Source: a virus | DNA: 43,886 nt | Strand: one strand, 5' to 3' | Virus record (IMG/VR): IMGVR_UViG_3300017971_000425 | Location: 1-43,886 of that record | Shown here: piece after piece, positions 7,769 to 16,307 of the stretch | Position numbering within the stretch: the first letter of the stretch is position 1 | Layout of the letters: each line of letters begins with the position of its first letter | Notes under the pieces: generated by a model | Databases searched by the model: none | Told to the model about the DNA's origin: nothing | The model's input: only the letters and a program-made list of their open reading frames with translations | Made by a program: the position numbers and the translations under genes

Positions 7769-8169
7769 TGTTTGTAAGCAATTTTCAAATCAGGGTTGGT
7801 TCGACAGTGCCATATCTTGAAGTGCAGATAACCAAGGACGGGACCATACCAAGAAATGTTAGCATCGATCAGGGGTATTCCTGCGAGGATTCAAACAACG
7901 TCAATCAGGCGAATGTATTGGATTTGACCGATGCATACAAGGTTGAATTCGAGCTTAAAAAGTGCGGTCGTGAGCCGATTGAGGCTTCCGTCAACGGAGA
8001 GGTGGAAATAGTCGATGAGGAAAACGGCATAGTCCGTTACAAGTGGGCATCGACGGATACCGCTGAAAAGGGTTTGTTTTATGGAACATTCGTAATCACC
8101 TTTGACGACAACGGTGTATACAGATGGCCCATGAATCTTGAAAGTCTTGCCATAGAGATAGTGAATTAG
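7768..8169 (+). CDS. Structural protein with BppU_N-like beta domain
   Basis: The 133-residue protein fits the N-terminal domain of lactococcal baseplate upper protein BppU: a DLTDAYKVEFEL strand, then an added-loop strand, EENGIVRYKW, a DTAEKG turn, and a final strand pattern of FVITF-D-G-W-P. In other phages this beta-sandwich is found in baseplate, fibre and neck proteins as an attachment domain. It starts in a TAATG overlap with the cold-shock gene. Here, next to the portal, it is more likely a head or neck component than a baseplate one. Confidence 0.6.
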   Translation: MFVSNFQIRVGSTVPYLEVQITKDGTIPRNVSIDQGYSCEDSNNVNQANVLDLTDAYKVEFELKKCGREPIEASVNGEVEIVDEENGIVRYKWASTDTAEKGLFYGTFVITFDDNGVYRWPMNLESLAIEIVN

Positions 8170-8178
8170 GAGGTCGCT

Positions 8179-8493
8179 TTGAAATTAAATTGGTTCAAGA
8201 AGAAAAAAAAGGCCAAGTCTCCGGAGGAAATGGAAAGTGACAGGGACGATCAGGTCAATGCCTCCATACAGGGAAGCAACACGGACCACCATCAAGATCC
8301 CTTGATTGTAAGGCATCAACTGTCTCCAATGAGCATGGTAGAGGCCGAGGCGTTTGTATATGTGATCGACAAGATGCATGAAGACTATGATGCAGAAAGC
8401 TTTCGTGATGCAGTAGACATGGGCCTCGACCAGCAGTGGTTTTACATTGGCTCTCAAGGAGAACTGCGGGTGTCAACGGAGGTGCCGGAATGA
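8179..8493 (+). CDS. Unknown protein (104 aa), TTG start
   Basis: Translation starts at TTG 8179 behind a strong TAGGAGGT. The N-terminus is Lys rich (residues 6-13), then residues 20-45 are polar, and residues 55-100 contain a helical, acidic segment. No family was recognised. It ends in an ATGA overlap with the helicase gene, which suggests that the two are co-translated and may form a complex. Confidence 0.65.
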   Translation: MKLNWFKKKKKAKSPEEMESDRDDQVNASIQGSNTDHHQDPLIVRHQLSPMSMVEAEAFVYVIDKMHEDYDAESFRDAVDMGLDQQWFYIGSQGELRVSTEVPE

Positions 8494-11400
8494 TATTTAC
8501 ATATGCTTCAAGGCGTTCGAGAAAAAAGAAACTCGAATCGATCAAAAAGGCAAGGATGGTCAAGCCTCATTACCGAAAGCTTCCCAACGGTTCCATAATC
8601 TATATAGATCAACATTGGGACAAGAGGGATGCGGCAAAGAGAGAACCGGAAAAATGGAGCGGAAAGGTCGTACATGTTGATGAAAAATCAACGACGATAA
8701 ACAAAAAGAACAATAAAGTTAAGAGCCGTTTTGAACATGTAAAACACGATCATGACAAAAAGGTCCATGAGTTGAGCAAGGAACAAATCCATGCACACTT
8801 GAACCAGAATGTTGATACTTATGAGATGGCTAGAAAAATGGCCATGAAACATTTCGGCATAAAAAAACATGATGAAGAATTCAGGAAAAAACACATAAAA
8901 CCGTTGGCCAAGCATCTTGAAAAGACATATGGCAAATCATCCAGTCTTGCTGCAATGTCAGGACACAGGCAAGTCAACGACTATCTGCATCATGTGGTGG
9001 ACACGCATGATCCGAAGAGCGAGGATGCAGACCATCACGACCACGCAATGGCGAAGATGGCCATTGAACATTCGGATGACGCATTGGATTCTCTTGCTCA
9101 GGAAAGAGAAGAAGTGCATGTTGCGAAGGCCAAGGGACCAAAAGACTGTCCAGTAATAAATGCCATATCAAACGACATTAGTTTTTTCGGTCATCAGGCA
9201 GAGGTGCTGGCCAAACTGGATGTTCTGTCCAAGGCGGTCATCGATGTGGACATGGGCGGTGGAAAGGGATTGCTTTTACCGGCAGACGCATTGAACCTCA
9301 TGCAGAAGGGCAGTGTCAAGAAGCCCTTGATAGTGGTTCCCGCTGCGACACTCGATCAGAATGCATCTAAAGTAATAAACGAATACACCGATGCAAAAGT
9401 GAACGTATTCAAGATAACCAACCAGACACTTAAGGACCATTACAACGGTGACGCTCAAAAGATGGTCGAAGACATCCACAAGGCACCTGAAAACACTATT
9501 TTCATGGCTTCGTATGATGTTTTTTCCTATCAGTCCAAAGATCCGACAACAAAAAAAGCTTATGAGGATGAAGAAAAAAGATTTGAACGTGGCAGGACGC
9601 TTTCATCGGCTGGTTTTGATTATTGCGCCTTGGATGAGGCTCACAACATCAAGAACACAAAGACAAACCGATTCAAGGCCATGAAGTATTTGACTACTGC
9701 AAAATACAGGCGTGTCGCATCGGGAACGTTTCTGAGCAACAATCCGATGGATGTATTGGGACAGATGAAATGGCTGCATCCTTCGTGGGACATGACAGAA
9801 GATCAATTCAAAAAAGAGTATGGCCATACCGAAACCAAGGGCGGTGTTCATTGGGACGAGCAGGGACTGAAAAATTTGAGAGATGACCTTGACGACATGG
9901 GAATGATATCTCTCAGGCGTTCCGCATGGCTTCACAATCTGCCCAAACGTGACGAAAGATTGAGTTTTGTTGAAATGGACAAGGAACTCAAGTCTGTAAA
10001 CGAATTGGCTATAACTAATTTTGTGGAACAGTTGAGGGAAGAGGCAGAAAAAAATCCCAAGTTGAAAAAGGCGCTGGCGGAGGATGATGCAGACGAATTG
10101 TTGCAGGGCAATCCAAAGATAGTCGGTGGTCTGGACACCTTGGGGGGCATCACGGACTATCCAGACATGATGGCTGATCTTGTTGAGGAAAGTTTCAAGA
10201 CCTTGAGACAAGGCAAAAAGGCCGGTGGTTCAATCGAAACCGATGATGACATGGCCCAAGCAAAACAATATCTTGATCGTTTCAAACCACATGTAAGAAA
10301 GGCGATCAGGGCATTGAAGGGCGTTGTTTCGCCAAAGGCCAAGGATGTTTACAAAAAGCTGGATGAGCACTTTGCCGACAAGAAAAACGGAAAATACATA
10401 GTGTTTTGCCAAAGGCGCATGTCTGCCGCACACATCATGAAGCACATGCCTGAAGAACACAAGAAAAACGCCATGTATTTTGACGCCTCGCAAATGGGAA
10501 AACTGGATTCGTTTGCAAAAGATCCTGACGGGCCAAAAATTATTGTCGCTGTAGATGCATCAATCAAAGAGGGCATGAACCTGCAAATTGCCAACGGCAT
10601 GTATAGGTATGACCACCATTTCAGTCCCGGAAACCAAGAGCAGTCATATGCAAGGATATGGCGCTTCGGTCAAGACAAACCGGCAAAGATTCATTTGGGC
10701 ATAGTCGATCAGGGCGTGGATGTTACAAAGTATTGCCGGATGATGAGCAAGTATCATCAAAACATGCATGTGATATCGGATTTTCCTGAAGATCCGACAT
10801 TGGTTGCGTTCAAGTTGTCCCTTTCTAATATTGAAAGCAACAGGGGTTCCGACATCGTTCCCAAGTACCATCAAAAGGGTTTGGACATTCTCAACTTCCA
10901 AGCGGAAGAAAACAGGGAACTGAGAAAACACTATGGCGACAAACCTTTCAAGAGGTCTGGGGGAAAGGGTTTCGGCAAGGGCGCTGAAATGAAACACGGC
11001 ATCGGCCCATACCATACCGAATTCACAGGCAAAGAGGAAAAGGGGAAACTGACGGACGATGAAAAGAATTCCCTTGCAGGTCATATGCGGGATGCGCTGC
11101 GAAAGCACTTTGGAGATGAAATGACCTATGACGACGACCACTGGGATGCATATCTGCCGGAGGCTGTGGAGCTCGCCGGAAGGCACAAGTTGAAGGGCCA
11201 TATGGGTAAAAATGTGCATAAGGATACTTGGGAGTCATATCACAACGAGTATCAGCACGAAGCTGAAGAGAAACACGATGACGACGAAAAGAAATTCCTG
11301 CATGATGTGGTCAACAGATGGTCAAGCGGCAAGAAACACACGCCTCACAGCAAGCTCGATCACCACGATGCGCTGATGTCTTCTTGGGACGAAGTTGGGG

Positions 11401-11684
11401 TTCCCTACAAAGAACAGGCCATGCCCATACTGCAGGGAGACACCGAGGAATTGCTTTCCCTTCTCAAAAAGAAGAAAACACGATTTGAGAGAGATCACAA
11501 CAACAGGCCGTTGACGCATCCTGTTGTCGAAGCTTTCTGGAAGAAGTGGGCCGAAGAGGATGGCGGGGCTCCATCAAGGAATTACAAGAACATGGTCAAC
11601 CATGCCGTTTCAAAAATGATGGAACATGAAGGTGGTTGGGAGACAATGAAAAATCGACACCAGCACAAGTTGAAGGAGAAGTGA
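8490..11684 (+). CDS. SNF2-type helicase-like polyvalent protein
   Basis: The 1064-residue product has SF2/SNF2 motifs in order: a Walker-A-like MGGGKG (K259), DEAH at 382-385, motif III ASGTF near 411, and motif VI QSYARIWRFGQ (718-728) fitting QxxxRxxRxGQ. SNF2 ATPases translocate on DNA and remodel bound proteins. Residues 20-60 carry a short basic module (LPNGSIIYI...) that resembles a motif in the two neighbouring enzymes; residues 60-220 and 830-1060 are rich in His and Lys. ATG 8490 with GGAGG upstream is preferred to 8436. Lying between portal and MuF, it may be packaged and injected, as the P1 DarB helicase-type antirestriction protein is; this is inference. Confidence 0.8.
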   Translation: MIFTYASRRSRKKKLESIKKARMVKPHYRKLPNGSIIYIDQHWDKRDAAKREPEKWSGKVVHVDEKSTTINKKNNKVKSRFEHVKHDHDKKVHELSKEQIHAHLNQNVDTYEMARKMAMKHFGIKKHDEEFRKKHIKPLAKHLEKTYGKSSSLAAMSGHRQVNDYLHHVVDTHDPKSEDADHHDHAMAKMAIEHSDDALDSLAQEREEVHVAKAKGPKDCPVINAISNDISFFGHQAEVLAKLDVLSKAVIDVDMGGGKGLLLPADALNLMQKGSVKKPLIVVPAATLDQNASKVINEYTDAKVNVFKITNQTLKDHYNGDAQKMVEDIHKAPENTIFMASYDVFSYQSKDPTTKKAYEDEEKRFERGRTLSSAGFDYCALDEAHNIKNTKTNRFKAMKYLTTAKYRRVASGTFLSNNPMDVLGQMKWLHPSWDMTEDQFKKEYGHTETKGGVHWDEQGLKNLRDDLDDMGMISLRRSAWLHNLPKRDERLSFVEMDKELKSVNELAITNFVEQLREEAEKNPKLKKALAEDDADELLQGNPKIVGGLDTLGGITDYPDMMADLVEESFKTLRQGKKAGGSIETDDDMAQAKQYLDRFKPHVRKAIRALKGVVSPKAKDVYKKLDEHFADKKNGKYIVFCQRRMSAAHIMKHMPEEHKKNAMYFDASQMGKLDSFAKDPDGPKIIVAVDASIKEGMNLQIANGMYRYDHHFSPGNQEQSYARIWRFGQDKPAKIHLGIVDQGVDVTKYCRMMSKYHQNMHVISDFPEDPTLVAFKLSLSNIESNRGSDIVPKYHQKGLDILNFQAEENRELRKHYGDKPFKRSGGKGFGKGAEMKHGIGPYHTEFTGKEEKGKLTDDEKNSLAGHMRDALRKHFGDEMTYDDDHWDAYLPEAVELAGRHKLKGHMGKNVHKDTWESYHNEYQHEAEEKHDDDEKKFLHDVVNRWSSGKKHTPHSKLDHHDALMSSWDEVGVPYKEQAMPILQGDTEELLSLLKKKKTRFERDHNNRPLTHPVVEAFWKKWAEEDGGAPSRNYKNMVNHAVSKMMEHEGGWETMKNRHQHKLKEK

Positions 11685-12748
11685 TGAAGTTTGTTGCCAA
11701 GTCTTTAAAAAACGTGTTGGCATCGAAACAGGCCGACGAAAGCGCAGCCGAAAAGATGGTCAGTATAGGCAAACGAAGACGGGCAAAGGTCAAGAAAGTA
11801 GTCTCTGAATCTATCAAACAGGGCAAGACGACCAAGCAGATAGAGCGCAAGCTGAAGAAAGAGGCCAAGGTCAAGAGAGAACCTTGGCGTGACTGGGGAA
11901 TGGTTGCCACGACAGAGGTAACAGACAGCAATGCCAAGGCATCTTTGGATTTAATTGAAGACATGTATGGCCAAAATGCAGCCGTATACCGGGACACCAG
12001 AGACTGTTGCCCTGAGTGTTGCCTTGCTTTCGGCATGCCGGGAAAACCGAAACATTATGTCTTGCGAATGATTCCAGACAATCTCAAGGGTGCGGTACAT
12101 CCACGCTGCAAGTGTTCTCCTTGGAAACCAGTCAGTTCCCCGGACATATTCAAGGCGGCCTTGTATCCTATTGGACTGGTCAGCCGGTCAATGAAGGATG
12201 ATGCGCCGGAATACATGATATCAACGGGAAACAACAAATGGGTCGGGCTTGGAAGTGTGACCGCTCGTTATATTGTGAGATATGTATTGAGGTGCATTCC
12301 GTATGTTTTGGTAGACGAGATCAACGGGTATAAGGTGGCGAGACACGGTCATGGCAAGCCTAGGGACCGGATAATAACTCTTTTGAATCCAAATGCAATT
12401 GGAAATTCGTCTTTTTACAACATAAATCCTTTTGAGTTTTCCGGGCAGGACAGGAAACTGAGGATGATGCAGCGAAAATCGTTTGACGAATACTTGGCGG
12501 TTGTCGCAAACATCATGCCTTCCGTGGTCGCCATGCCTGAGTATTGGGAGAGGCCCACCGGCATGAAGCATCTTTCTGACTTCATGGGGTACAAGACCAT
12601 GACTGACTGGAAAGTGGTCATACCCGGAGACATTCCAAAGAATGCTGTAATATTCCGACAAAAGATCGGTCTTAACAGTGTGAGAAGTGCAGTCAGGACG
12701 GAAACAAAAAAGATGCTGTTTGAAGGTGATTTGAAAAAGGAAGGATGA
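11684..12748 (+). CDS. MuF-like head morphogenesis protein
   Basis: The 354-residue protein holds the MuF signature: CPECC near residue 108 followed about 30 residues later by AVHPRCKC (near 137-143), the conserved HPxCxC zinc-binding end. MuF proteins are minor capsid components bound at the portal and needed for head assembly and sometimes DNA ejection. Residues 1-60 are Lys rich and helical. The region after residue 150 is not recognisable and is longer than the basic domain. AAGGAG precedes ATG 11684, which overlaps the helicase stop. MuF domains are often fused or adjacent to toxins, which fits the ART gene next door. Confidence 0.8.
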   Translation: MKFVAKSLKNVLASKQADESAAEKMVSIGKRRRAKVKKVVSESIKQGKTTKQIERKLKKEAKVKREPWRDWGMVATTEVTDSNAKASLDLIEDMYGQNAAVYRDTRDCCPECCLAFGMPGKPKHYVLRMIPDNLKGAVHPRCKCSPWKPVSSPDIFKAALYPIGLVSRSMKDDAPEYMISTGNNKWVGLGSVTARYIVRYVLRCIPYVLVDEINGYKVARHGHGKPRDRIITLLNPNAIGNSSFYNINPFEFSGQDRKLRMMQRKSFDEYLAVVANIMPSVVAMPEYWERPTGMKHLSDFMGYKTMTDWKVVIPGDIPKNAVIFRQKIGLNSVRSAVRTETKKMLFEGDLKKEG

Positions 12749-12749
12749 C

Positions 12750-14528
12750 ATGTTCAGGTATATTATAAATTTGCTCAAAGGTTCCAGACAAAAGAAGCTT
12801 GAATTCAATCCGAAAGGGTATAGGGGAAGATCAAAGATAGAAAAATGGACACTTGGAGCAGAAGGTTCAACGAGAGATGTTCCAAGAATAAAAGGTCATG
12901 CGAGAACTAGGGCGTTGATGAAACTGGCTAAAAAGACAAAAGTAAAGACAAACGAAGATGGAACAAAAAGTTATCTGCTTCATAGGGGCATGAGTGAAAA
13001 CGAACATGGAAATTCGGTGAAAAAAAACAGTGTAGAGCATGACAAGAATACATCATGGTCGCCTCATCCACATGTTGCACATACTTGGGGTTACAAATAC
13101 AAGGGGCATGCAACTTCAGCATGGGTTCACGAAAACGATATACATCATGTCCCGCAACAGATAGGGCTGAAAGGAAAAGGAAATAAAATAGGCGAATCAA
13201 AATACAAGAACGAACATGAGGTGATAGTCAATCCGCATAAAAGCGTAATCAACGATACATATAAGGTTGAATCACACTACCATCCAAAAAAACAATTTTC
13301 CTTGAATGAATCTATAAGCAGAAAACAAACTACAAAAAAAAGAATGGATATAGCCAAAGCCAAGAACTTCCCGATTGGAACGATAAGAAAACGCAAGGAT
13401 GGAACATATGTAAAAGAGAGTTCCGGGCAGTGGCGCAAGATGGGCAAGCCCAAGCCGGTTTCAAGGTGGGAATCTCAAATCGCAAAAATACATGCCTCTG
13501 AAAAAACGGAAATGGAAAAGGATGCTTGGGTTGCGGGTCAATTTGCGAAGGCCGGGAAACCTATTGGGCATTTGTTGTATGCATCCAGAGAGATCATCGG
13601 CAGGGGCGCAAACCTTAATGCAATCGACAACAAGGGCTTCAAGGGATTGTGCAAGGCCATCATTGAAAAGGCGTATGAATCAGGGCCGAAGGGCTTTGAG
13701 ATGGAAACCATAAAAAGGTTCGAGAAGGCATTCAATACATGGTTTGAGAAGGTTGCACAACCAAAGATTACAAGACACGTTCCATTATACAAAGCACTTG
13801 GAAAAATTAATGATGACGACTTCTACAAAAAACATCCAAAGTGGTTCTTGTATTGTTGTTCAAGGTTGGCAATGCACAACGAAGGTATGGTTGATATGAG
13901 TGCTGTTAAACCATACATGAAAAATGCCATAAGGAAATACAATGGCAAGGTGCCTGAAACCATAAGGAAAAGCCGTTACATCTATAAAGCCGAAAAGACA
14001 ATAAAACACATAAAATTGCATAAGGATATGATCGAAAAACCTGATCACAAGCATTTGATACATGAAACATCTGAAGAAAATAAAAAACAAATATTAAAAA
14101 ATGGTTTTAAGGCGAGTAAAAACAAACATGTAATGCCGGGTGTTTATACTCAGCCGAATCATTCCTATCGATCTACTGGAGAAGAGTCTAAAATAAAAAT
14201 AAAGACTCATGAAAAGACAAAGGTAGCAAATTTAGGAACGGAGAGGCCGATGGACCACTTACGAGGTTTCGGCTCCAATGAATATCATCATGCTTATCAC
14301 CATATTTTGAAAAACATGGGTTATAAGGTGAATGACAGGCACGCAGGGAAAAATCCATCGAAATATTATGACGACAACAAGGAACACATAGAGCATGTTG
14401 TGAAAAAAAACAGACAGGCATTTCATAAACATCTTGTTGACACCATGAAGCATAATGGAGTTGATGTTGTCAAGAATGCTGGAGAACATATCATAGTAAA
14501 CAAGAAATGCATCAAAGGTATGGAATAA
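12750..14528 (+). CDS. Protein with two ADP-ribosyltransferase-like regions
   Basis: Region 1 (about residues 70-165) shows the R-S-E triad of cholera-toxin-type ADP-ribosyltransferases: LHRGM (R79), TSWSPHPHVAHTW (S102/S104), and NEHEVIV with E155-x-E157. A basic motif follows at 208-232 (GTIRKRKDGTYVK...W), also present in the next large gene. Residues 240-330 form a helical domain of unknown type. Region 2 (435-592) has LIHETSEEN, a Gly-Phe segment, GVY at 464-466, and a terminal EHIIV (E579), a pattern seen in other mono-ADP-ribosyltransferase folds. Such enzymes transfer ADP-ribose from NAD+ to host proteins. An AAGGA SD precedes the start. MuF adjacency suggests virion delivery; targets are unknown. 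Confidence 0.66.
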   Translation: MFRYIINLLKGSRQKKLEFNPKGYRGRSKIEKWTLGAEGSTRDVPRIKGHARTRALMKLAKKTKVKTNEDGTKSYLLHRGMSENEHGNSVKKNSVEHDKNTSWSPHPHVAHTWGYKYKGHATSAWVHENDIHHVPQQIGLKGKGNKIGESKYKNEHEVIVNPHKSVINDTYKVESHYHPKKQFSLNESISRKQTTKKRMDIAKAKNFPIGTIRKRKDGTYVKESSGQWRKMGKPKPVSRWESQIAKIHASEKTEMEKDAWVAGQFAKAGKPIGHLLYASREIIGRGANLNAIDNKGFKGLCKAIIEKAYESGPKGFEMETIKRFEKAFNTWFEKVAQPKITRHVPLYKALGKINDDDFYKKHPKWFLYCCSRLAMHNEGMVDMSAVKPYMKNAIRKYNGKVPETIRKSRYIYKAEKTIKHIKLHKDMIEKPDHKHLIHETSEENKKQILKNGFKASKNKHVMPGVYTQPNHSYRSTGEESKIKIKTHEKTKVANLGTERPMDHLRGFGSNEYHHAYHHILKNMGYKVNDRHAGKNPSKYYDDNKEHIEHVVKKNRQAFHKHLVDTMKHNGVDVVKNAGEHIIVNKKCIKGME

Positions 14529-14704
14529 TGAGAAAATTTACACAAGCCGATGTAAACATAGCGTCATGGAATGAGTTTTTCAGAGAAGGCGGTGAGTTGA
14601 ATTACCCGGTTTTCGATACAAGCAGAATAAAAGAACTGAAAAACGTATACAAGAAAATTGCTAACTTTCAAAATAGATTGATAAACAAATCAGAGGGCAA
14701 CTGA
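14528..14704 (+). CDS. Small unknown protein (58 aa)
   Basis: It starts at ATG 14528 in a TAATG overlap with the ART-like gene, with AAAGGT about eight bases upstream. The product is basic in its C-terminal half, and residues 35-55 look helical. It could be a partner or antidote-like protein of the upstream enzyme because of the tight coupling, but no motif supports this. Confidence 0.55.
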   Translation: MRKFTQADVNIASWNEFFREGGELNYPVFDTSRIKELKNVYKKIANFQNRLINKSEGN

Positions 14705-14705
14705 A

Positions 14706-16268
14706 ATGATGTTTATATACAAAGCTAAAGCAGAGTTGGTTGGTACAAGGAAAAAATGGAAAGACGGAGTATACATCAAGGGCGCAGACCACAAGTGGCA
14801 CAGGGAAATGATCCACCAACATGCCGTTGACCATTTGAAGGCAATGGGTAAACATGACCACAAGGAACTGGTCAGTAATTTCAAAGAGGCCGTGAGCGGG
14901 TACGTAGACCATCTTCACAAGAATGATATTCATCCGAGTTCAGCGCATCACATAAGGACAGACAAGAAATATTGGGACAAATATTTCGAGGCTGACGATT
15001 GGCATGAGGATAAATCATGTCTAAAATTTTCAAAAGAGGCTATCAAGGTCGCAAAGAAGTTTCACAAGGAATTGACTGCAAAGAAAAAGGCCGAGGCCAA
15101 AGAGAAACCCGTAAGGGAAAAGAAGCCTCTGAAGAAAAAGATTCCGGCCAAGAAAGAGGTCAAGAAAGAGGTCAAGAAGGAATCGAAAAAGAAGGAAGCC
15201 AAGGAAAAGGTTGCAGTCAAACGCAAGGAAAGGTCCAGTTCTTTCTCTTTCGAGCACGAAATCGACTACCAGAAGGCATTGAGGAGTATAGCCTCTCGCA
15301 AATATACATATGAAAAAGCTAAATTCTTTTTTGACGGCATGACAGTCAAAGATAGAAAAGAAGCAAAAAAGCTGTTTGGAGTGACCATTGAAATGGGAGG
15401 TGTCCAGGGAATTGTAACCGGCTTGCGAGTTGTCCGAACAATTTATGACAAACGAGGCGAAGGCAGTGTTGTGGAATACGAGCTGTTGACCGAATCTGGA
15501 TTGGAAAAAATGGTTGATGTTGGAAAAATCAAGGTTATACCTGATCCTACCGGGCCTGAGAGTCAAACAGCAAGGTCATTGCCTGAAAGCCTTAAAAAGA
15601 TTGGCATGCAAGACATCATATATGACAAGAAAATTTCCAAAAACAACCAAGAACATTGGGATAGAATTCTTGACAGCGCCTTCGCCGATTTTAACGAAAA
15701 AATAAAACTTGATTTGCATGGCAAGGTTAAAATTCAAGTGCATGATTCAAGAGGACCGAAGAGGGGAGCAAGGGCGGATTATTTATGCGACTTGAAGACC
15801 ATAAGACTGTCAACAAAGAAACAGGGAAGCCAAGAGTCATTGGCGCATGAATTGGGACATGCTCTTGATGATAAAATAAGTAACTGGAAGGGTGTCGGCA
15901 AGGCCGACAGGGACGAAAAAGCGGGAAACTTGTGGGACAGGATTGTCAGGGAATACAGAAAAAGTCCACAGGGCAGAAAGGAGAGAGAGCAAAAGCTTCA
16001 AGTTTCCACAAGATCAGGTAGACGTTCTGGAATGAAATATTTAAATTGGTTGACAAAAGACACAGAAATATTTGCCAGATGTTTTGAAACCTACATAGCA
16101 ACAAAAGTTCCGTCGTGGAATACAGTATGGGGTAAAAAAGTGATAGACAATGAAAGCATGAAAAACATCACTCCATTGTTTGACAAGCTCATGGCACTGG
16201 ATGAGGTGAAGAAGGCGTTCAAATTCATATTGTTCGGAGGCAGCCGTGGTTCAGGTAAGGTAGATTAA
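14706..16268 (+). CDS. Zincin-type metallopeptidase (LPD1-like polyvalent protein)
   Basis: The 520-residue protein contains HELGH (381-385) followed by DTEIFARCFETYI with a candidate third ligand (E454 or E461), the HExxH...E layout of gluzincin-like peptidases. The FAR-FE-Y pattern matches the LPD1 domain of large polyvalent proteins in mobile elements. Residues 12-30 contain the GTRKKWKDGVYIK motif shared with the ART-like gene; residues 115-175 are a Lys/Glu-rich linker. AGAGGG precedes the start. It might process capsid contents or cleave host proteins on entry. The last 127 bases are duplicated downstream of the inserted esterase, and this copy has the more diverged end. Confidence 0.75.
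   Translation: MMFIYKAKAELVGTRKKWKDGVYIKGADHKWHREMIHQHAVDHLKAMGKHDHKELVSNFKEAVSGYVDHLHKNDIHPSSAHHIRTDKKYWDKYFEADDWHEDKSCLKFSKEAIKVAKKFHKELTAKKKAEAKEKPVREKKPLKKKIPAKKEVKKEVKKESKKKEAKEKVAVKRKERSSSFSFEHEIDYQKALRSIASRKYTYEKAKFFFDGMTVKDRKEAKKLFGVTIEMGGVQGIVTGLRVVRTIYDKRGEGSVVEYELLTESGLEKMVDVGKIKVIPDPTGPESQTARSLPESLKKIGMQDIIYDKKISKNNQEHWDRILDSAFADFNEKIKLDLHGKVKIQVHDSRGPKRGARADYLCDLKTIRLSTKKQGSQESLAHELGHALDDKISNWKGVGKADRDEKAGNLWDRIVREYRKSPQGRKEREQKLQVSTRSGRRSGMKYLNWLTKDTEIFARCFETYIATKVPSWNTVWGKKVIDNESMKNITPLFDKLMALDEVKKAFKFILFGGSRGSGKVD
16142..16268 (+). repeat. Direct repeat copy 1 (zincin 3' end, 127 bp)
   Basis: This stretch is repeated at 17315-17441. By direct reading, the first 102 bases are identical, and four mismatches occur in the last 25 (positions 16244, 16259, 16262, 16265 against 17417, 17432, 17435, 17438). 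The encoded end is GSRGSGKVD here and GRRGSGKVE in copy 2. The small-gene start region (GGAGG-N5-GTG) is also present here but runs into a stop after five codons, so copy 2 looks like the ancestral junction with the downstream gene. Confidence 0.95.
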
Positions 16269-16307
16269 ACAATACTGTGTTTAACTGAAAAATGAAAGGA
16301 TACCATT

